DNA of 64,000 nucleotides from Flavihumibacter fluvii (GTDB lineage Bacteria > Bacteroidota > Bacteroidia > Chitinophagales > Chitinophagaceae): contig NZ_CP092333.1 in NCBI RefSeq assembly GCF_018595675.2, forward strand, positions 4,550,001-4,614,000, given 5' to 3'. How positions within the stretch are numbered: position 1 is the stretch's first letter; the number at the start of each line of letters is the position of its first letter. Positions 15,392 through 24,408 of the stretch are shown here, in pieces. Made by a program: the position numbers and the translations under genes. The notes beneath the pieces are model-generated. The model searched no databases, had not been told where the DNA came from, and saw nothing but the letters and a program-made list of their open reading frames with translations.

Positions 15392-16579
15392 ATGAATCAG
15401 AAATTTGTGCAACGCATAGCTGCTGAACTGGAGGAAATCAAGGCAGCCGGATTATTTAAAACTGAAAGGATTATCACCAGTGAGCAGGGGGCTGAAATTA
15501 TGGTCAACGGTAAAAAAGTACTTAATTTTTGTGCCAATAATTACCTCGGACTTTCCAGCCATCCTGCTGTTATTGAAGCTGCTCATAAAGCAATCGACTC
15601 ACACGGTTATGGCATGAGTAGTGTTCGCTTTATCTGCGGCACGCAGGATATCCACAAAACGCTGGAGAAAAAACTGGCAGAATTCCTGGGCACGGAAGAT
15701 ACGATCTTGTATGCAGCGGCTTTCGATGCTAATGGGGGTGTATTTGAACCCTTGTTTGGCGAAACGGATGCCATTATTTCTGATGAATTGAACCATGCTT
15801 CTATCATCGATGGGGTGAGGTTGTGCAAAGCACAACGTTTTCGCTACAAGCACAATGACATGGCAGACCTGGAAGCCCGCCTGATTGAAGCGAAAAATGC
15901 CAGGAGCCGGATCATTGTGACCGATGGCTCCTTTAGCATGGACGGCACTATTGCGCAACTGGATAGAATTTGTGACCTGGCTGACCAATATGATGCCATC
16001 GTGATGATTGACGAATGCCATTCTTCCGGCTTTTTGGGAAAAACCGGCAGGGGAACCCATGAATACAGGGGTGTGATGGGGCGTATTGATATTATCACCG
16101 GTACCCTGGGGAAAGCACTTGGCGGGGCATCGGGTGGATTTACAAGTGGCCGTAGTGAAATTATTGAAATGTTACGCCAGCGTAGCCGGCCTTATCTTTT
16201 CAGCAATACCCTGGCCCCATCTATTGTCGGCGCCTCAATTGCCGTTTTGGATATGCTCAGCAAAACCACCGAGTTGCGTGACCGGCTGGAATTCAATACC
16301 CGCTATTTCAGGGAAAAAATGACGGCTGCCGGATTCGATATCAAACCGGGTGACCATCCAATTGTGCCGATCATGTTATATGATGCGGTGATCGCCCAGC
16401 AATTTGCTGCCGGACTTTTAGAAGAAGGGATTTATGTCATCGGGTTTTTCTTTCCTGTTGTACCAAAAGGGCAGGCCCGCATTAGGGTTCAGCTTAGTGC
16501 CGCGCATTCGCAGGCACACCTGGATGCTGCGATAGCAGCATTTAATAAAGTGGGGAAGAAGCTGGGGGTAATTAAGTAA
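15392..16579 (+). CDS. kbl: Glycine C-acetyltransferase (2-amino-3-ketobutyrate CoA ligase)
   Basis: A PLP enzyme of the alpha-oxoamine synthase family that, with threonine dehydrogenase, splits threonine-derived 2-amino-3-ketobutyrate into glycine and acetyl-CoA. The 395-residue product from the ATG at 15392 starts like E. coli Kbl ([19 protein letters not shown]). It carries [25 protein letters not shown] and the PLP-binding GTLGKALGG (Lys about residue 241). A TTG at 15353 would add 13 residues with no family counterpart. No threonine dehydrogenase gene is in the window. A large imperfect hairpin separates it from converging ridA. Confidence 0.93.
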   Translation: MNQKFVQRIAAELEEIKAAGLFKTERIITSEQGAEIMVNGKKVLNFCANNYLGLSSHPAVIEAAHKAIDSHGYGMSSVRFICGTQDIHKTLEKKLAEFLGTEDTILYAAAFDANGGVFEPLFGETDAIISDELNHASIIDGVRLCKAQRFRYKHNDMADLEARLIEAKNARSRIIVTDGSFSMDGTIAQLDRICDLADQYDAIVMIDECHSSGFLGKTGRGTHEYRGVMGRIDIITGTLGKALGGASGGFTSGRSEIIEMLRQRSRPYLFSNTLAPSIVGASIAVLDMLSKTTELRDRLEFNTRYFREKMTAAGFDIKPGDHPIVPIMLYDAVIAQQFAAGLLEEGIYVIGFFFPVVPKGQARIRVQLSAAHSQAHLDAAIAAFNKVGKKLGVIK

Positions 16580-16658
16580 GCTGTGAGCTGTAAGCAGTGA
16601 GCAGTGCAGTATGGTTTCTACTGCTTCCCGCTCACTGCTTCCTGCTCACTTTGCAGCT
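16579..16658. repeat. Imperfect inverted repeat with heptamer units between kbl and ridA
   Basis: AAGCAGTGAGC (16592-16602) pairs with GCTCACTGCTT (16630-16640), CAGTA (16607-16611) pairs with TACTG (16619-16623), and outer arms GTGAGC/GCTCAC extend it. The left arm contains AGCAGTG twice in tandem. The structure covers the last few codons of ridA and ends directly after the kbl stop, so it may end both converging transcripts, although it lacks a T-run. It also looks like a member of a dispersed intergenic repeat family. Confidence 0.55.
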
Positions 16659-17026
16659 ATCATAGATATTTCAACATTCACATTCTTCGGGAGTCCCTTA
16701 ACTGCAACGGTTTCACGGGCAGGGAAATCGCCACTGAAATATCGGCCGTATACCTCATTCACAATACTGAACAGGCCCATATCACTAAGGAAAATCGTCG
16801 TTTTCACCACATTGCTGAAATCCATTCCTGCTTCCTTTAATACCGCCTTTAGATTCTGCATCACCTGGTGCGTTTCACTTTGTGTATCCGTGGCTTCAAT
16901 ATTGCCGCTTACCGGGTTAATAGCCACCTGCCCGGATATAAATAAAAAATTTCCAGCAAGTACTGCCTGGTTGTAGGGTCCAATCGGAGCCGGGGCATTT
17001 AAAGTGGTAATGATCTTTTTTTCCAT
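16646..17026 (-). CDS. ridA: RidA family enamine/imine deaminase
   Basis: The 126-residue length and motifs are those of RidA/YjgF/UK114: APAPIGPYNQAV at the N-terminus, FLFISGQVAINP, and FPARETVAVKGLP near the C-terminus, with the conserved Arg that binds the substrate carboxylate. The protein hydrolyses reactive 2-aminoacrylate released by PLP enzymes such as threonine and serine dehydratases. It converges with kbl, another PLP enzyme of threonine breakdown, which fits functionally although the two are not cotranscribed. Confidence 0.93.
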   Translation of the reverse strand: MEKKIITTLNAPAPIGPYNQAVLAGNFLFISGQVAINPVSGNIEATDTQSETHQVMQNLKAVLKEAGMDFSNVVKTTIFLSDMGLFSIVNEVYGRYFSGDFPARETVAVKGLPKNVNVEISMIAAK

Positions 17027-17058
17027 TCAGCAAAAATAATTGCTTTGTACTTTTGCTG

Positions 17059-17691
17059 ATGGTTGTTTCTGCAATTAGGGTCGCAATTTGTAGGGATTCT
17101 GGTCATGATCCATTCCCGGAAACCTGCGTTGAGCCCGCATTTATTCAGTATTTTAATGATTTTGACGCATTTATACATTCTGAATCTGACATCTATGTTG
17201 ATTGCGCGTTTAGTATAAATAATGAAAGGATTGCTGCTTTACAATTACTTTCCCCAGCCTGTATATTGATAAACGCAGTAAATGCGGCGCCTGGTGATTT
17301 GCCAAAGGCATTTATCCGGTTTAACGGGTGGGCTGGATTTGAAGCCGGGCAGGTACTGGAAATAGCCGGTTGTGCGGGTGAAGTCCCGGAGATTGTATTG
17401 CAGTTCGCCATGGCTTGTGGATTAACCTGTATTTCAGTACCGGATCAGCCAGGTATGGTAAGGCCAAGGGTGGTGGCAATGATCATCAATGAAGCATACC
17501 ATGCCTTAGGGGAAGGTGTAAGCACTGTAGCAGAAATTGATATCGCCATGAAATTAGGCACAAATTATCCCTTTGGCCCTTTTGAGTGGGGCGATCTGAT
17601 CGGATTGCACAGGGTGAAGGAATTATTGGATAAAATGGCCCAAATTGATCATAAATACCAGCCCGCTCCGAGCCTCGTAGCAGCTGTATAA
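17059..17691 (+). CDS. Degenerate 3-hydroxyacyl-CoA dehydrogenase homologue (C-terminal domain intact)
   Basis: The second half is a recognisable 3HCDH C-terminal domain (PGMVRPRVVAMIINEAYHAL, then GTNYPFGPFEWGDLIGLHRV). The first half, about 120 residues, keeps only the late part of the NAD domain. There is no GxGxxG loop, and the catalytic HFFNP segment reads RFNGW, so the catalytic His is missing. It is therefore unlikely to oxidise hydroxyacyl-CoA and may bind acyl-CoA or act as a scaffold. The ATG at 17059 is used (a TTG lies two codons upstream). tsaB follows after 8 bases, so the two are cotranscribed. Confidence 0.75.
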   Translation: MVVSAIRVAICRDSGHDPFPETCVEPAFIQYFNDFDAFIHSESDIYVDCAFSINNERIAALQLLSPACILINAVNAAPGDLPKAFIRFNGWAGFEAGQVLEIAGCAGEVPEIVLQFAMACGLTCISVPDQPGMVRPRVVAMIINEAYHALGEGVSTVAEIDIAMKLGTNYPFGPFEWGDLIGLHRVKELLDKMAQIDHKYQPAPSLVAAV

Positions 17692-17699
17692 TACGAATA

Positions 17700-18377
17700 A
17701 TGTCAAAAATCCTGATTATTGATACTGCAATTGATGTGGCCGGACTCTGCCTTTGTGATGGGACGCATATAATTGGAGAAGACAGGAACGCTACCTTAAA
17801 AGATCAGGCGGGTTGGCTACAACCTGCAATAGCAAGGCTCCTTAAAAAGGCAGGCCTTCCGTTATCTTCATTGGAAGCCATCGCAGTTTCTGCTGGTCCG
17901 GGTTCCTATACCGGATTAAGGGTAGGAATGGCTACCGCCAAAGGGCTTTGTTATGCCCTTTCAAAACCATTGATTTCCATGAATACCTTGAAAATAATGG
18001 CCATATCTGCCAAAAAGCAATTAGGGGAAAACAGTTTTTTCTGCCCGATGATTGATGCACGGAGGATGGAAGTTTTTACCGCACTATATGATAATCAATT
18101 GGTTGAATTAATGCCGCCACAGGCGATGATCCTTGAACCGACAAGTTTTGATGGCTGGCTTTCGCGATCGACAGTAATTTTCTTTGGGAATGGGGCACCA
18201 AAATACAAGAACCTGTTAAAAAACGACCAGGCAATTTTCAGGGATATTTCATTAAATGTGTCTGACAGTGCAGTTTTAGCGGCTGAAATGTATGCCAGAA
18301 ATGAATTTTCTGACCTTGCCTATACAGAACCTTTTTATATTAAACCCTTCTACTCGCCCCTAATTGGAAATTCGTGA
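17700..18377 (+). CDS. tsaB: tRNA threonylcarbamoyladenosine biosynthesis protein TsaB
   Basis: An ASKHA-fold partner of TsaD needed for the t6A37 modification of ANN-decoding tRNAs. The 225-residue product opens with ILIIDTAIDVAGLCL and carries the conserved AVSAGPGSYTGLRVGMATAK (about residues 62-81), the signature of TsaB/TsaD-like proteins. It lacks the HxxxH metal motif of TsaD, as expected for TsaB. It follows the degenerate dehydrogenase gene by 8 bases. Confidence 0.92.
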   Translation: MSKILIIDTAIDVAGLCLCDGTHIIGEDRNATLKDQAGWLQPAIARLLKKAGLPLSSLEAIAVSAGPGSYTGLRVGMATAKGLCYALSKPLISMNTLKIMAISAKKQLGENSFFCPMIDARRMEVFTALYDNQLVELMPPQAMILEPTSFDGWLSRSTVIFFGNGAPKYKNLLKNDQAIFRDISLNVSDSAVLAAEMYARNEFSDLAYTEPFYIKPFYSPLIGNS

Positions 18378-18399
18378 AGCATATTAATAAATTGATATG

Positions 18400-18407
18400 T
18401 AAATTTG
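18400..18407 (+). promoter_or_regulatory. -7 promoter box for the ArsR-type regulator
   Basis: TAAATTTG is an exact TAnnTTTG match in the 83-base gap between tsaB and the regulator gene, 53 bases before its ATG. It implies a separate transcript with a leader of about 45 bases. The -33 element is not obvious. Confidence 0.45.
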
Positions 18408-18460
18408 CAGGCTAAGGTTGAGGCATAAACACTGATTATCTAAAAATCCAATTTTCAGAC

Positions 18461-18802
18461 ATGAACACAGTAGCATCAAATTTTGTATTGGTAAACGAGG
18501 CAGAAGGCTCCGAAATGAAAGTAGATTTCTTACATGTTAAAAAAGCGGCTCTTACCCTAAGGGCTATGAACCACAAACTTCGGCAGCAGATCATGAGGTT
18601 GTTGGAAGAGAATGACAAGTTAACCGTTACCGAAATTTATGTTCGGTTAAGGCTGGAACAGTCCGTTGCTTCACAACACCTTGCTATTTTGCGCAGGGCG
18701 GGTATTGTTCGTACAGAGCGGGATGGTAAGTTCATTTACTACCGTTTGAACGAGCCCCGGATCCTTGAAATCAGCCGTTGTGTGGAAGATATCATTAATT
18801 AA
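18461..18802 (+). CDS. ArsR/SmtB-family winged-helix regulator
   Basis: The 113-residue protein has the ArsR fold: RAMNHKLRQQIMRLLEEND, then the recognition helix region RLEQSVASQHLAILRRAGIV and the wing RTERDGKFIYYRLN. It has a single Cys near the C-terminus, so neither the metal-binding ELCVCDL motif nor the two-Cys persulfide switch of BigR/SqrR is present, and its signal is unknown. A strong terminator follows. The persulfide dioxygenase gene 128 bases downstream is a candidate target by position only. Confidence 0.85.
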   Translation: MNTVASNFVLVNEAEGSEMKVDFLHVKKAALTLRAMNHKLRQQIMRLLEENDKLTVTEIYVRLRLEQSVASQHLAILRRAGIVRTERDGKFIYYRLNEPRILEISRCVEDIIN

Positions 18803-18827
18803 TCCTTCGTTTCAACGGGTTATGACA

Positions 18828-18858
18828 ACAGCGGGGACAAGTTCTCCGCTGTTTTTTT
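18828..18858 (+). terminator. Intrinsic terminator after the ArsR-type gene
   Basis: ACAGCGGGGA pairs with TCTCCGCTGT (10 bases, one G-T pair) around a five-base loop and is followed by seven T. It lies 26 bases after the stop at 18802 and separates the regulator transcript from the persulfide dioxygenase gene. Confidence 0.88.
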
Positions 18859-18930
18859 AGTTATTGCCGGGAATGGTTTCAGTGTTTCTGCTATAATCTG
18901 CCTATCCTGATGTACGATTAAATTTATAAT

Positions 18931-20337
18931 ATGTTTATCCAGCAATTATATACCTCATGTCTAAGTGAGGCCGCCTATTATGTAGAAAGTAACGGTGAAG
19001 CTGCTATTATTGACCCTTTAAGGGATGTTTCTGAATATATTGAGCTTGCATCATCCCGAAACGCCACCATCAAGTATATTTTTGAAACGCATTTTCATGC
19101 TGATTTTATCAGCGGGCATTTAGACCTGGCCAAAATAACCGGGGCGCCTATTGTTTTTGGACCTGGTACCCAAACCCGTTACCCAATACACAAAGCAGCA
19201 GATGGGGAGCGGTTTTCCCTTGGAGACATCAGCATTGAAGTACTGCATACACCAGGCCATACACTGGAATCATCTTGCTACCTCTTGCGTGATGAGCAGG
19301 ACCGGCCACATGCAATATTTACTGGAGATACTCTTTTCGTAGGGGATGTTGGCCGGCCCGACCTTAGCAGTGGCCATTTATCCAAAGAGGAACTGGCCGC
19401 AATGTTATTTGAATCGCTCAACCATAAAATTGTTGTACTACCAGATAACGTAATTGTTTATCCGGCGCATGGACCAGGTAGTAGCTGTGGAAAACAACTT
19501 GGTCCTGAAACCTTCAGCACCATTGGTATTCAAAAACAAACCAACTATGCGCTGAAGGAACAAAACATGGATGCCTTTATCCAGGCAGTAACCGAAGGCC
19601 TGCCGGAAATCCCTCAATATTTTCCCATCAATGCGCGGATCAATAAAGAAGGATATGGCCCATTGGAGGAAGTCCTGAAAAAAGGACTTCAACCCATATC
19701 CGTAGCAGCACTGCAACAGAAAATTGCTGGAGAATCACCGGTACTGGTAGATACCCGGCCTTCAGCAGAATTTGGGAATGGATTTATTCCAGGCTCCATC
19801 AGCATCGGGCTGGATGGCAGGTATGCTGAATGGGCGGGCAGCCTGCTTCCGTTCAATGCTGAAATAATCCTCATCTGCCATGATGGAAAGGAAGAAGAAT
19901 CGCTGATCAGGCTAGCAAGGGTCGGATTTGAGAATATTCATGGATACCTGAAAGGAGGATTTTCTGCATGGCAAAAAGCCGGTGCTCCAATCGATTTAAT
20001 TATCGAAGTAGAGGCCGATGAGCTGGCAATGGATCTTCCGCATGACCCTAACCTTTTAGTTGTGGATGTTCGAAAATCTGCAGAATTTGCGGAAGGCCAT
20101 GTTCAGGGTGCTATGAATCTTCCCCTGGCAGATATGAACGACCCGGCTTCCATGGCGCTATTTGAAGATCACCATAACATTTACCTTCATTGCGCAGGAG
20201 GATACAGAAGTATTATTGCCGCTTCCTTACTGAAAAGGCAGGGAATTCATAATATCCGGAATATTTCCGGAGGCTGGAATGCCATTAAAGAACAAACTGG
20301 AATTCCTGTCGAAAAGGAAGCAAGTATGCTGAACTAA
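18931..20337 (+). CDS. Persulfide dioxygenase-rhodanese fusion (CstB/ETHE1-like)
   Basis: The N-terminal metallo-beta-lactamase domain (about residues 1-245) has the ETHE1 iron site: ETHFHADFISGH (His54, His56, Asp58), HTPGHTLES and FTGDTLFVGDVGRPDL. Two rhodanese domains follow. The middle one (about 255-355) has CHDGKEEES in the active loop. The C-terminal one (about 365-465) has HCAGGYRS with an intact catalytic Cys (about 423). This MBL-rhodanese-rhodanese order is that of Staphylococcus CstB, which oxidises persulfide to thiosulfate. It probably detoxifies sulfide-derived persulfide in the cytoplasm. Its stop is two bases from that of the converging response regulator gene. Confidence 0.88.
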   Translation: MFIQQLYTSCLSEAAYYVESNGEAAIIDPLRDVSEYIELASSRNATIKYIFETHFHADFISGHLDLAKITGAPIVFGPGTQTRYPIHKAADGERFSLGDISIEVLHTPGHTLESSCYLLRDEQDRPHAIFTGDTLFVGDVGRPDLSSGHLSKEELAAMLFESLNHKIVVLPDNVIVYPAHGPGSSCGKQLGPETFSTIGIQKQTNYALKEQNMDAFIQAVTEGLPEIPQYFPINARINKEGYGPLEEVLKKGLQPISVAALQQKIAGESPVLVDTRPSAEFGNGFIPGSISIGLDGRYAEWAGSLLPFNAEIILICHDGKEEESLIRLARVGFENIHGYLKGGFSAWQKAGAPIDLIIEVEADELAMDLPHDPNLLVVDVRKSAEFAEGHVQGAMNLPLADMNDPASMALFEDHHNIYLHCAGGYRSIIAASLLKRQGIHNIRNISGGWNAIKEQTGIPVEKEASMLN

Positions 20338-20339
20338 AG

Positions 20340-21002
20340 TCATACTGTAACAATCCCATTCTTGATCGCAAAAGTGACCAGGCCAACCCTGGTTTTCAAT
20401 TGCAGCTTGTCGAACAGGGCATCACGGTAACCATCAATGGTGCGTGGGCTCAGGTACATTTTGCTGGCTATTTCTTTATAGGTGAGTTCTGTGCAGGCAT
20501 AGCGCAGGAATTCGATTTCCCGGTCATTAAGAACAGAGATTGGGTTTAGCGATTCCTCCATTTCATCATCATACCGATTGATGGTATGTATTAGCCTGCC
20601 GGTCACCAATTCTGAATAATAAAACCCCTTTTGCATAAGGGAATCCATCGCCTGTCTCAAGTCAGCGGGGTCGCAGTATTTCACGACATATCCCCGTGCC
20701 CCTGCCTTAAACATCCGTATGATGGCATTTTCTGAATCATACATTGATAATGCCAGCGTGAGAACATCGGGATAAAGCCGTTTTAACCAACCGGTGGAGG
20801 AGTAACCATCCATCTCAGGCATATTGACATCCATAAGCACAAGGTCGGGTAGGTTGCCCGGATCCAGGTGGGTGATCAGTTCCTTACCGTTCGATGCCTC
20901 AAAAAGCACACGATAATCCTGGAATCCATCCACCAGGGAAGCTAGTCCTTTACGTAAAAGGATATGGTCCTCTACCAATGCAACTTTGAATGGCTGCTTC
21001 AT
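20340..21002 (-). CDS. NarL/FixJ-type response regulator
   Basis: The 220-residue product has a receiver domain (VALVEDHILLRKGL, phosphoacceptor Asp58 in LVLMDVNMPEMDG, Lys in GARGYVVKY) and a C-terminal LuxR helix-turn-helix (LNDREIEFLRYACTELTYKE, then YLSPRTIDGYRDALFDKL). The ATG at 21002 fits the receiver start; the frame is open 24 codons upstream. No histidine kinase gene is nearby, so it is an orphan in this window and its partner cannot be named. Confidence 0.92.
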   Translation of the reverse strand: MKQPFKVALVEDHILLRKGLASLVDGFQDYRVLFEASNGKELITHLDPGNLPDLVLMDVNMPEMDGYSSTGWLKRLYPDVLTLALSMYDSENAIIRMFKAGARGYVVKYCDPADLRQAMDSLMQKGFYYSELVTGRLIHTINRYDDEMEESLNPISVLNDREIEFLRYACTELTYKEIASKMYLSPRTIDGYRDALFDKLQLKTRVGLVTFAIKNGIVTV

Positions 21003-21107
21003 TTTTTTCCGTTTAAAATTTGAATAATGGGGCTTGAACAAGATCAGTGTGTCAAGGGTCAAACGAATCAACAAAAGATGTTGTAGCAGGAAATTGGCAG
21101 GAATGGA

Positions 21108-22040
21108 TCAGGTGGTGATAGTTTCATAGGGATGGATGACTTTCTCTGGTGGCGGTTCGTTGTCTATCCAATTTCGTGAAAATTCCGGTTGCCAGCTTTT
21201 TTTCCATCGTCGGTGGCTCCATAACCACATATCAGGCCGCTCCCGGATCACTTTTTCCAGAAAATCGCGGTATTGGCGGGTAAGTTCTCCTGCTGGCAAG
21301 TTTGCCGGATGTTCAGTGGCCAGCTTACTGTGCATAAAATAGTGCCCCCTTTTTTCTTTGGTAATATGTAAAAAAATAACCGGGATATCACCTGCCCTTG
21401 CTCCTTTTTCCGGTCCAGCTGTAAAAGCTGAAGGTATTCCAAAGAAATTCAGCCACATGGCTTTGTGTACATTACCCGGAACCTGGTCGGCCGCCAGGCC
21501 AAGCAGGTATTGCGTATTCCGGTAAGGAAGCAGGCCTTTACGCATTTCATTTGCGGGCAATAAAATTGTACCTGAACGGCTCCTGAGTCGGATGAAAAGC
21601 CTGTCCATTGCTTTACTTTTCAAAGGCATATACACCCCCAGAAAAGTGTATCTCGACAAATAGGAAAATCCAATTTGAGCCAACTCCCAGTTAAAATTAT
21701 GTCCCAGGTGAACCTGGCAGCGTAAGCCTTTATCATAAAGGTCTTCTATAGCCTTAAGATCACCTGATACTCTTTTCATTACCCATGCCTTACTGGCTGA
21801 AAACAACTTAATGGTTTCCAGGAAGGTGTCAGTGAAATTTTGTTCAAACTTTTTGGCAATGGCTTTTCTTTCCTGGACTGATTTTTCCGGAAAGGCCAGT
21901 GCCAGGTTCTTATAGACCACTTCCCGCCTGTAGCCAAAAACACCAAACAAAAGCCAGCAAACAAAATCGCTGATCCCATACATGACCCACATCGGGAGTA
22001 AGGAAAAAAGGTAAAAAAAACCATAGACCAGGTAATACAT
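21108..22040 (-). CDS. LpxL/HtrB-type lipid A acyltransferase
   Basis: A 310-residue inner-membrane protein of the lysophospholipid/lipid A acyltransferase family. An N-terminal membrane segment (YYLVYGFFYLFSLLPMWVMY) is followed by VVYKNLALAFPEKSVQER, the catalytic HLGHNFNWELA (HxxxxE-type), GLAADQVPG and the C-terminal WLWSHRRWK typical of LpxL. It transfers a secondary acyl chain to a lipid A precursor. It may be cotranscribed with nadB upstream (86-base gap). Which acyl position it modifies cannot be read here. Confidence 0.9.
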   Translation of the reverse strand: MYYLVYGFFYLFSLLPMWVMYGISDFVCWLLFGVFGYRREVVYKNLALAFPEKSVQERKAIAKKFEQNFTDTFLETIKLFSASKAWVMKRVSGDLKAIEDLYDKGLRCQVHLGHNFNWELAQIGFSYLSRYTFLGVYMPLKSKAMDRLFIRLRSRSGTILLPANEMRKGLLPYRNTQYLLGLAADQVPGNVHKAMWLNFFGIPSAFTAGPEKGARAGDIPVIFLHITKEKRGHYFMHSKLATEHPANLPAGELTRQYRDFLEKVIRERPDMWLWSHRRWKKSWQPEFSRNWIDNEPPPEKVIHPYETITT

Positions 22041-22126
22041 GTACTATTGCTTGTTTTACAAATGTAATGGGCATTATGTCCAGATGCTAATCCGGCAGGG
22101 GGAGAAAAACACGGTATTTTAGAGGG

Positions 22127-23728
22127 TTATAATACAATATTCTGCACCAATGGACTTTTTTCGGGATAATCTGTATTGAAATGCAGGCCCCTGCTTTCTT
22201 TTCTGAATTGGGCCCCTTTAACGATCAGGAAGGCTACGCTGATCATATTCCTAAGTTCACCCAATTGCGGCGAAACCTTGGTGGACTGGTATAATTGTTC
22301 AGTTTCGGTCCACAGCAGGTCGAGCCTTTTCATCGCCCTTTCCAATCGCACATTGGTACGTACAATGCCTACATAATCACTCATCAGCAACTGGAGTTCC
22401 TTGAGACTTTGTGTGATCAGGATCATTTCGCGAGGATCGGTAGTGCCTTTGGTGTCCCAATCGGGCACCATTTCCGGGGATAATGTGGAAGGTTTTTCGA
22501 TAGCTGCATTTTCATAGGCCCTATGACCAAAAACCATGGCTTCAAGCAGGGAATTACTGGCAAGCCGGTTGGCACCATGTAATCCGGTTGAAGCACATTC
22601 ACCCGCAGCATAAAGGTTACGGATGGATGTTCTTCCCCATTCATCGGTTTTAATGCCGCCGCAGCTATAGTGCGCGGCTGGAGCTACCGGGATCATATGC
22701 TGGGTGATATCAATGCCGATGGACAAGCACTTTTCATAGATGTTGGGAAAATGATGGAGGAATTTTTCCTTGTCCATATGCCTGCAATCAAGGTAAACAT
22801 ATTCAGTACCCGTGATCTTCATTTCACTGTCGATGGCCCTGGCAACGATATCACGGGGTGCAAGGTCTTTGCGGTCATCATACCGTTCCATAAAAGCATC
22901 GCCCTTTTTATTGCGTAAAATACCGCCATCACCACGCACAGCTTCTGTAATAAGGAAGGCTTGTCCACCAACTCCAGGTTCATACAGTGCAGTTGGATGA
23001 AACTGGATAAATTCCATATTCTCTATGCGACCCTTGGCCCGGTACACCATGGCCACGCCATCACCTGTTGCAATGGAAGGGTTGGTGGTTGAACGGTACA
23101 CCTGGCCATTTCCACCTGTTGCTAAATAGGTTATTCCCGCCAGTATTTTTTCTACCTGGTTGTTATTGGTATTCAAAGCATACACACCGTAACACTGGAT
23201 ATCGGGCGTGCTTTTGGTGACAAGGTAACCCAGGTGATGCTGGGTAATGAGCTCTATCACGAACCAATGTTTGATGAATTCAATATTGGCGTATTGCTGC
23301 ACTTTTTCGATCAGGGCCCTTTCCATTTCCTTGCCGGTAACATCTTTGTGGTGGAGGATGCGGTATTCACTATGGCCACCCTCCATGCCGAGGGCATATT
23401 CACCCGAATCATCTTTGTCGAATTGGGCACCCCAATCGATCAGTTCCCTTATCCTCTCTACACCTTCCTTTACAACGATCTCCACCACCTTTGGGTTACA
23501 CAGACCATCTCCGGCAATAAGGGTATCATTAATGTGTTTTTCAAAACTATCGTTTTCGAAATCGGTTACTCCCGCTATTCCGCCTTGTGCATATTTGGTA
23601 TTGGTTTCGTCTGCATTGGCCTTTGTGACCAGGGTGATCTTTTTTTCGGGAAACCGGGATGCCATTTTCAGGGCAAAGGTTAATCCTGCAATTCCCGAAC
23701 CGATGACAAGGAAATCTGTTTGCTTCAT
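22127..23728 (-). CDS. nadB: L-aspartate oxidase
   Basis: An FAD enzyme that oxidises aspartate to iminoaspartate in the first step of de novo NAD synthesis. The 533-residue product has the FAD loop (FLVIGSGIAGLTFALKMA), YAQGGIAGV, LATGGNGQVYRSTTNP, MEFIQFHPTALYEPG and AGECASTGLHGANRLASNSL, all diagnostic for NadB. The ATG overlaps the stop of the preceding lysoplasmalogenase gene (ATGA, 4 bases), so they are translationally coupled. nadA and nadC are not in the window. Confidence 0.95.
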   Translation of the reverse strand: MKQTDFLVIGSGIAGLTFALKMASRFPEKKITLVTKANADETNTKYAQGGIAGVTDFENDSFEKHINDTLIAGDGLCNPKVVEIVVKEGVERIRELIDWGAQFDKDDSGEYALGMEGGHSEYRILHHKDVTGKEMERALIEKVQQYANIEFIKHWFVIELITQHHLGYLVTKSTPDIQCYGVYALNTNNNQVEKILAGITYLATGGNGQVYRSTTNPSIATGDGVAMVYRAKGRIENMEFIQFHPTALYEPGVGGQAFLITEAVRGDGGILRNKKGDAFMERYDDRKDLAPRDIVARAIDSEMKITGTEYVYLDCRHMDKEKFLHHFPNIYEKCLSIGIDITQHMIPVAPAAHYSCGGIKTDEWGRTSIRNLYAAGECASTGLHGANRLASNSLLEAMVFGHRAYENAAIEKPSTLSPEMVPDWDTKGTTDPREMILITQSLKELQLLMSDYVGIVRTNVRLERAMKRLDLLWTETEQLYQSTKVSPQLGELRNMISVAFLIVKGAQFRKESRGLHFNTDYPEKSPLVQNIVL

Positions 23729-24408
23729 ACAGTATTCAATTTAGAATTCAGCAGTTGTTTTGCACCTAATACAATGGCTAGCTGTGCCAGTATATAGGTG
23801 CCCATGATTGCAAGGCCTGCTCCTGAAAATGCCTGCACGAAACTATTGATGGCAAGCAGGCTGTCTGAAAGTATAAATAATGCAGCACCGGTGATACACC
23901 AAAGGGCAGCATCTGATTTTTTATTGTTGAATGCGTGAAAAGCCATCACGAACATGGCGGCTATCACTAAAGCATACACCAAAACGGGTAATTTTAATGT
24001 CGGGGTGAGGTGTGGTGCAAGGAAGAAATAGAACAGGCCTGCATAAAGGGCCAGTGCAGCCAGGATGACGATATTCCAGGGCCCGGCCTGGGCGTTTTTT
24101 CGCCGGATAGCCATAAAGAAAAAGATATAACAGAGATGTGCAACAAGGAATGAAGCCAATCCGGCAATAAAATAGGTTTCACCTTCATTCATCAGAAAGA
24201 TATCGCCCAGCCACGAGCACAATAACGCTGCGCTGATCCACTTGCGAAACCGGGTGCTTCCATTTGTGCCCAACAAAAAAAACACCAGCAACACGATCAT
24301 CAGCAGTGGCTTTGTAACAAACCTCACCAGGCCCCAGTTGGCCAGGATAGACAACCCATGCAGGATTGCTGTCAGTCCATATCCATAGAGCCATCCTTTG
24401 CCCTGCAT
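23725..24408 (-). CDS. Lysoplasmalogenase family membrane protein (YhhN/TMEM86)
   Basis: A 227-residue protein with about eight hydrophobic helices and the YhhN family signatures, for example FRKWISAALLCSWLGDIFLM (first part), FIAGLASFLVAHLCYIFFF, and GAALFILSDSLLAINSF near the C-terminus with the conserved Asp. Family members hydrolyse the vinyl-ether bond of lysoplasmalogen. Whether this organism makes plasmalogens cannot be judged here. It overlaps nadB by 4 bases and the upstream lipoprotein gene by 1 base. Confidence 0.85.
   Translation of the reverse strand: MQGKGWLYGYGLTAILHGLSILANWGLVRFVTKPLLMIVLLVFFLLGTNGSTRFRKWISAALLCSWLGDIFLMNEGETYFIAGLASFLVAHLCYIFFFMAIRRKNAQAGPWNIVILAALALYAGLFYFFLAPHLTPTLKLPVLVYALVIAAMFVMAFHAFNNKKSDAALWCITGAALFILSDSLLAINSFVQAFSGAGLAIMGTYILAQLAIVLGAKQLLNSKLNTV

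Noticed and set aside
18461-18802. ArsR protein as a BigR/SqrR-type persulfide sensor
   Set aside because: Those sensors need two Cys for the tetrasulfide switch; only one Cys is present here.
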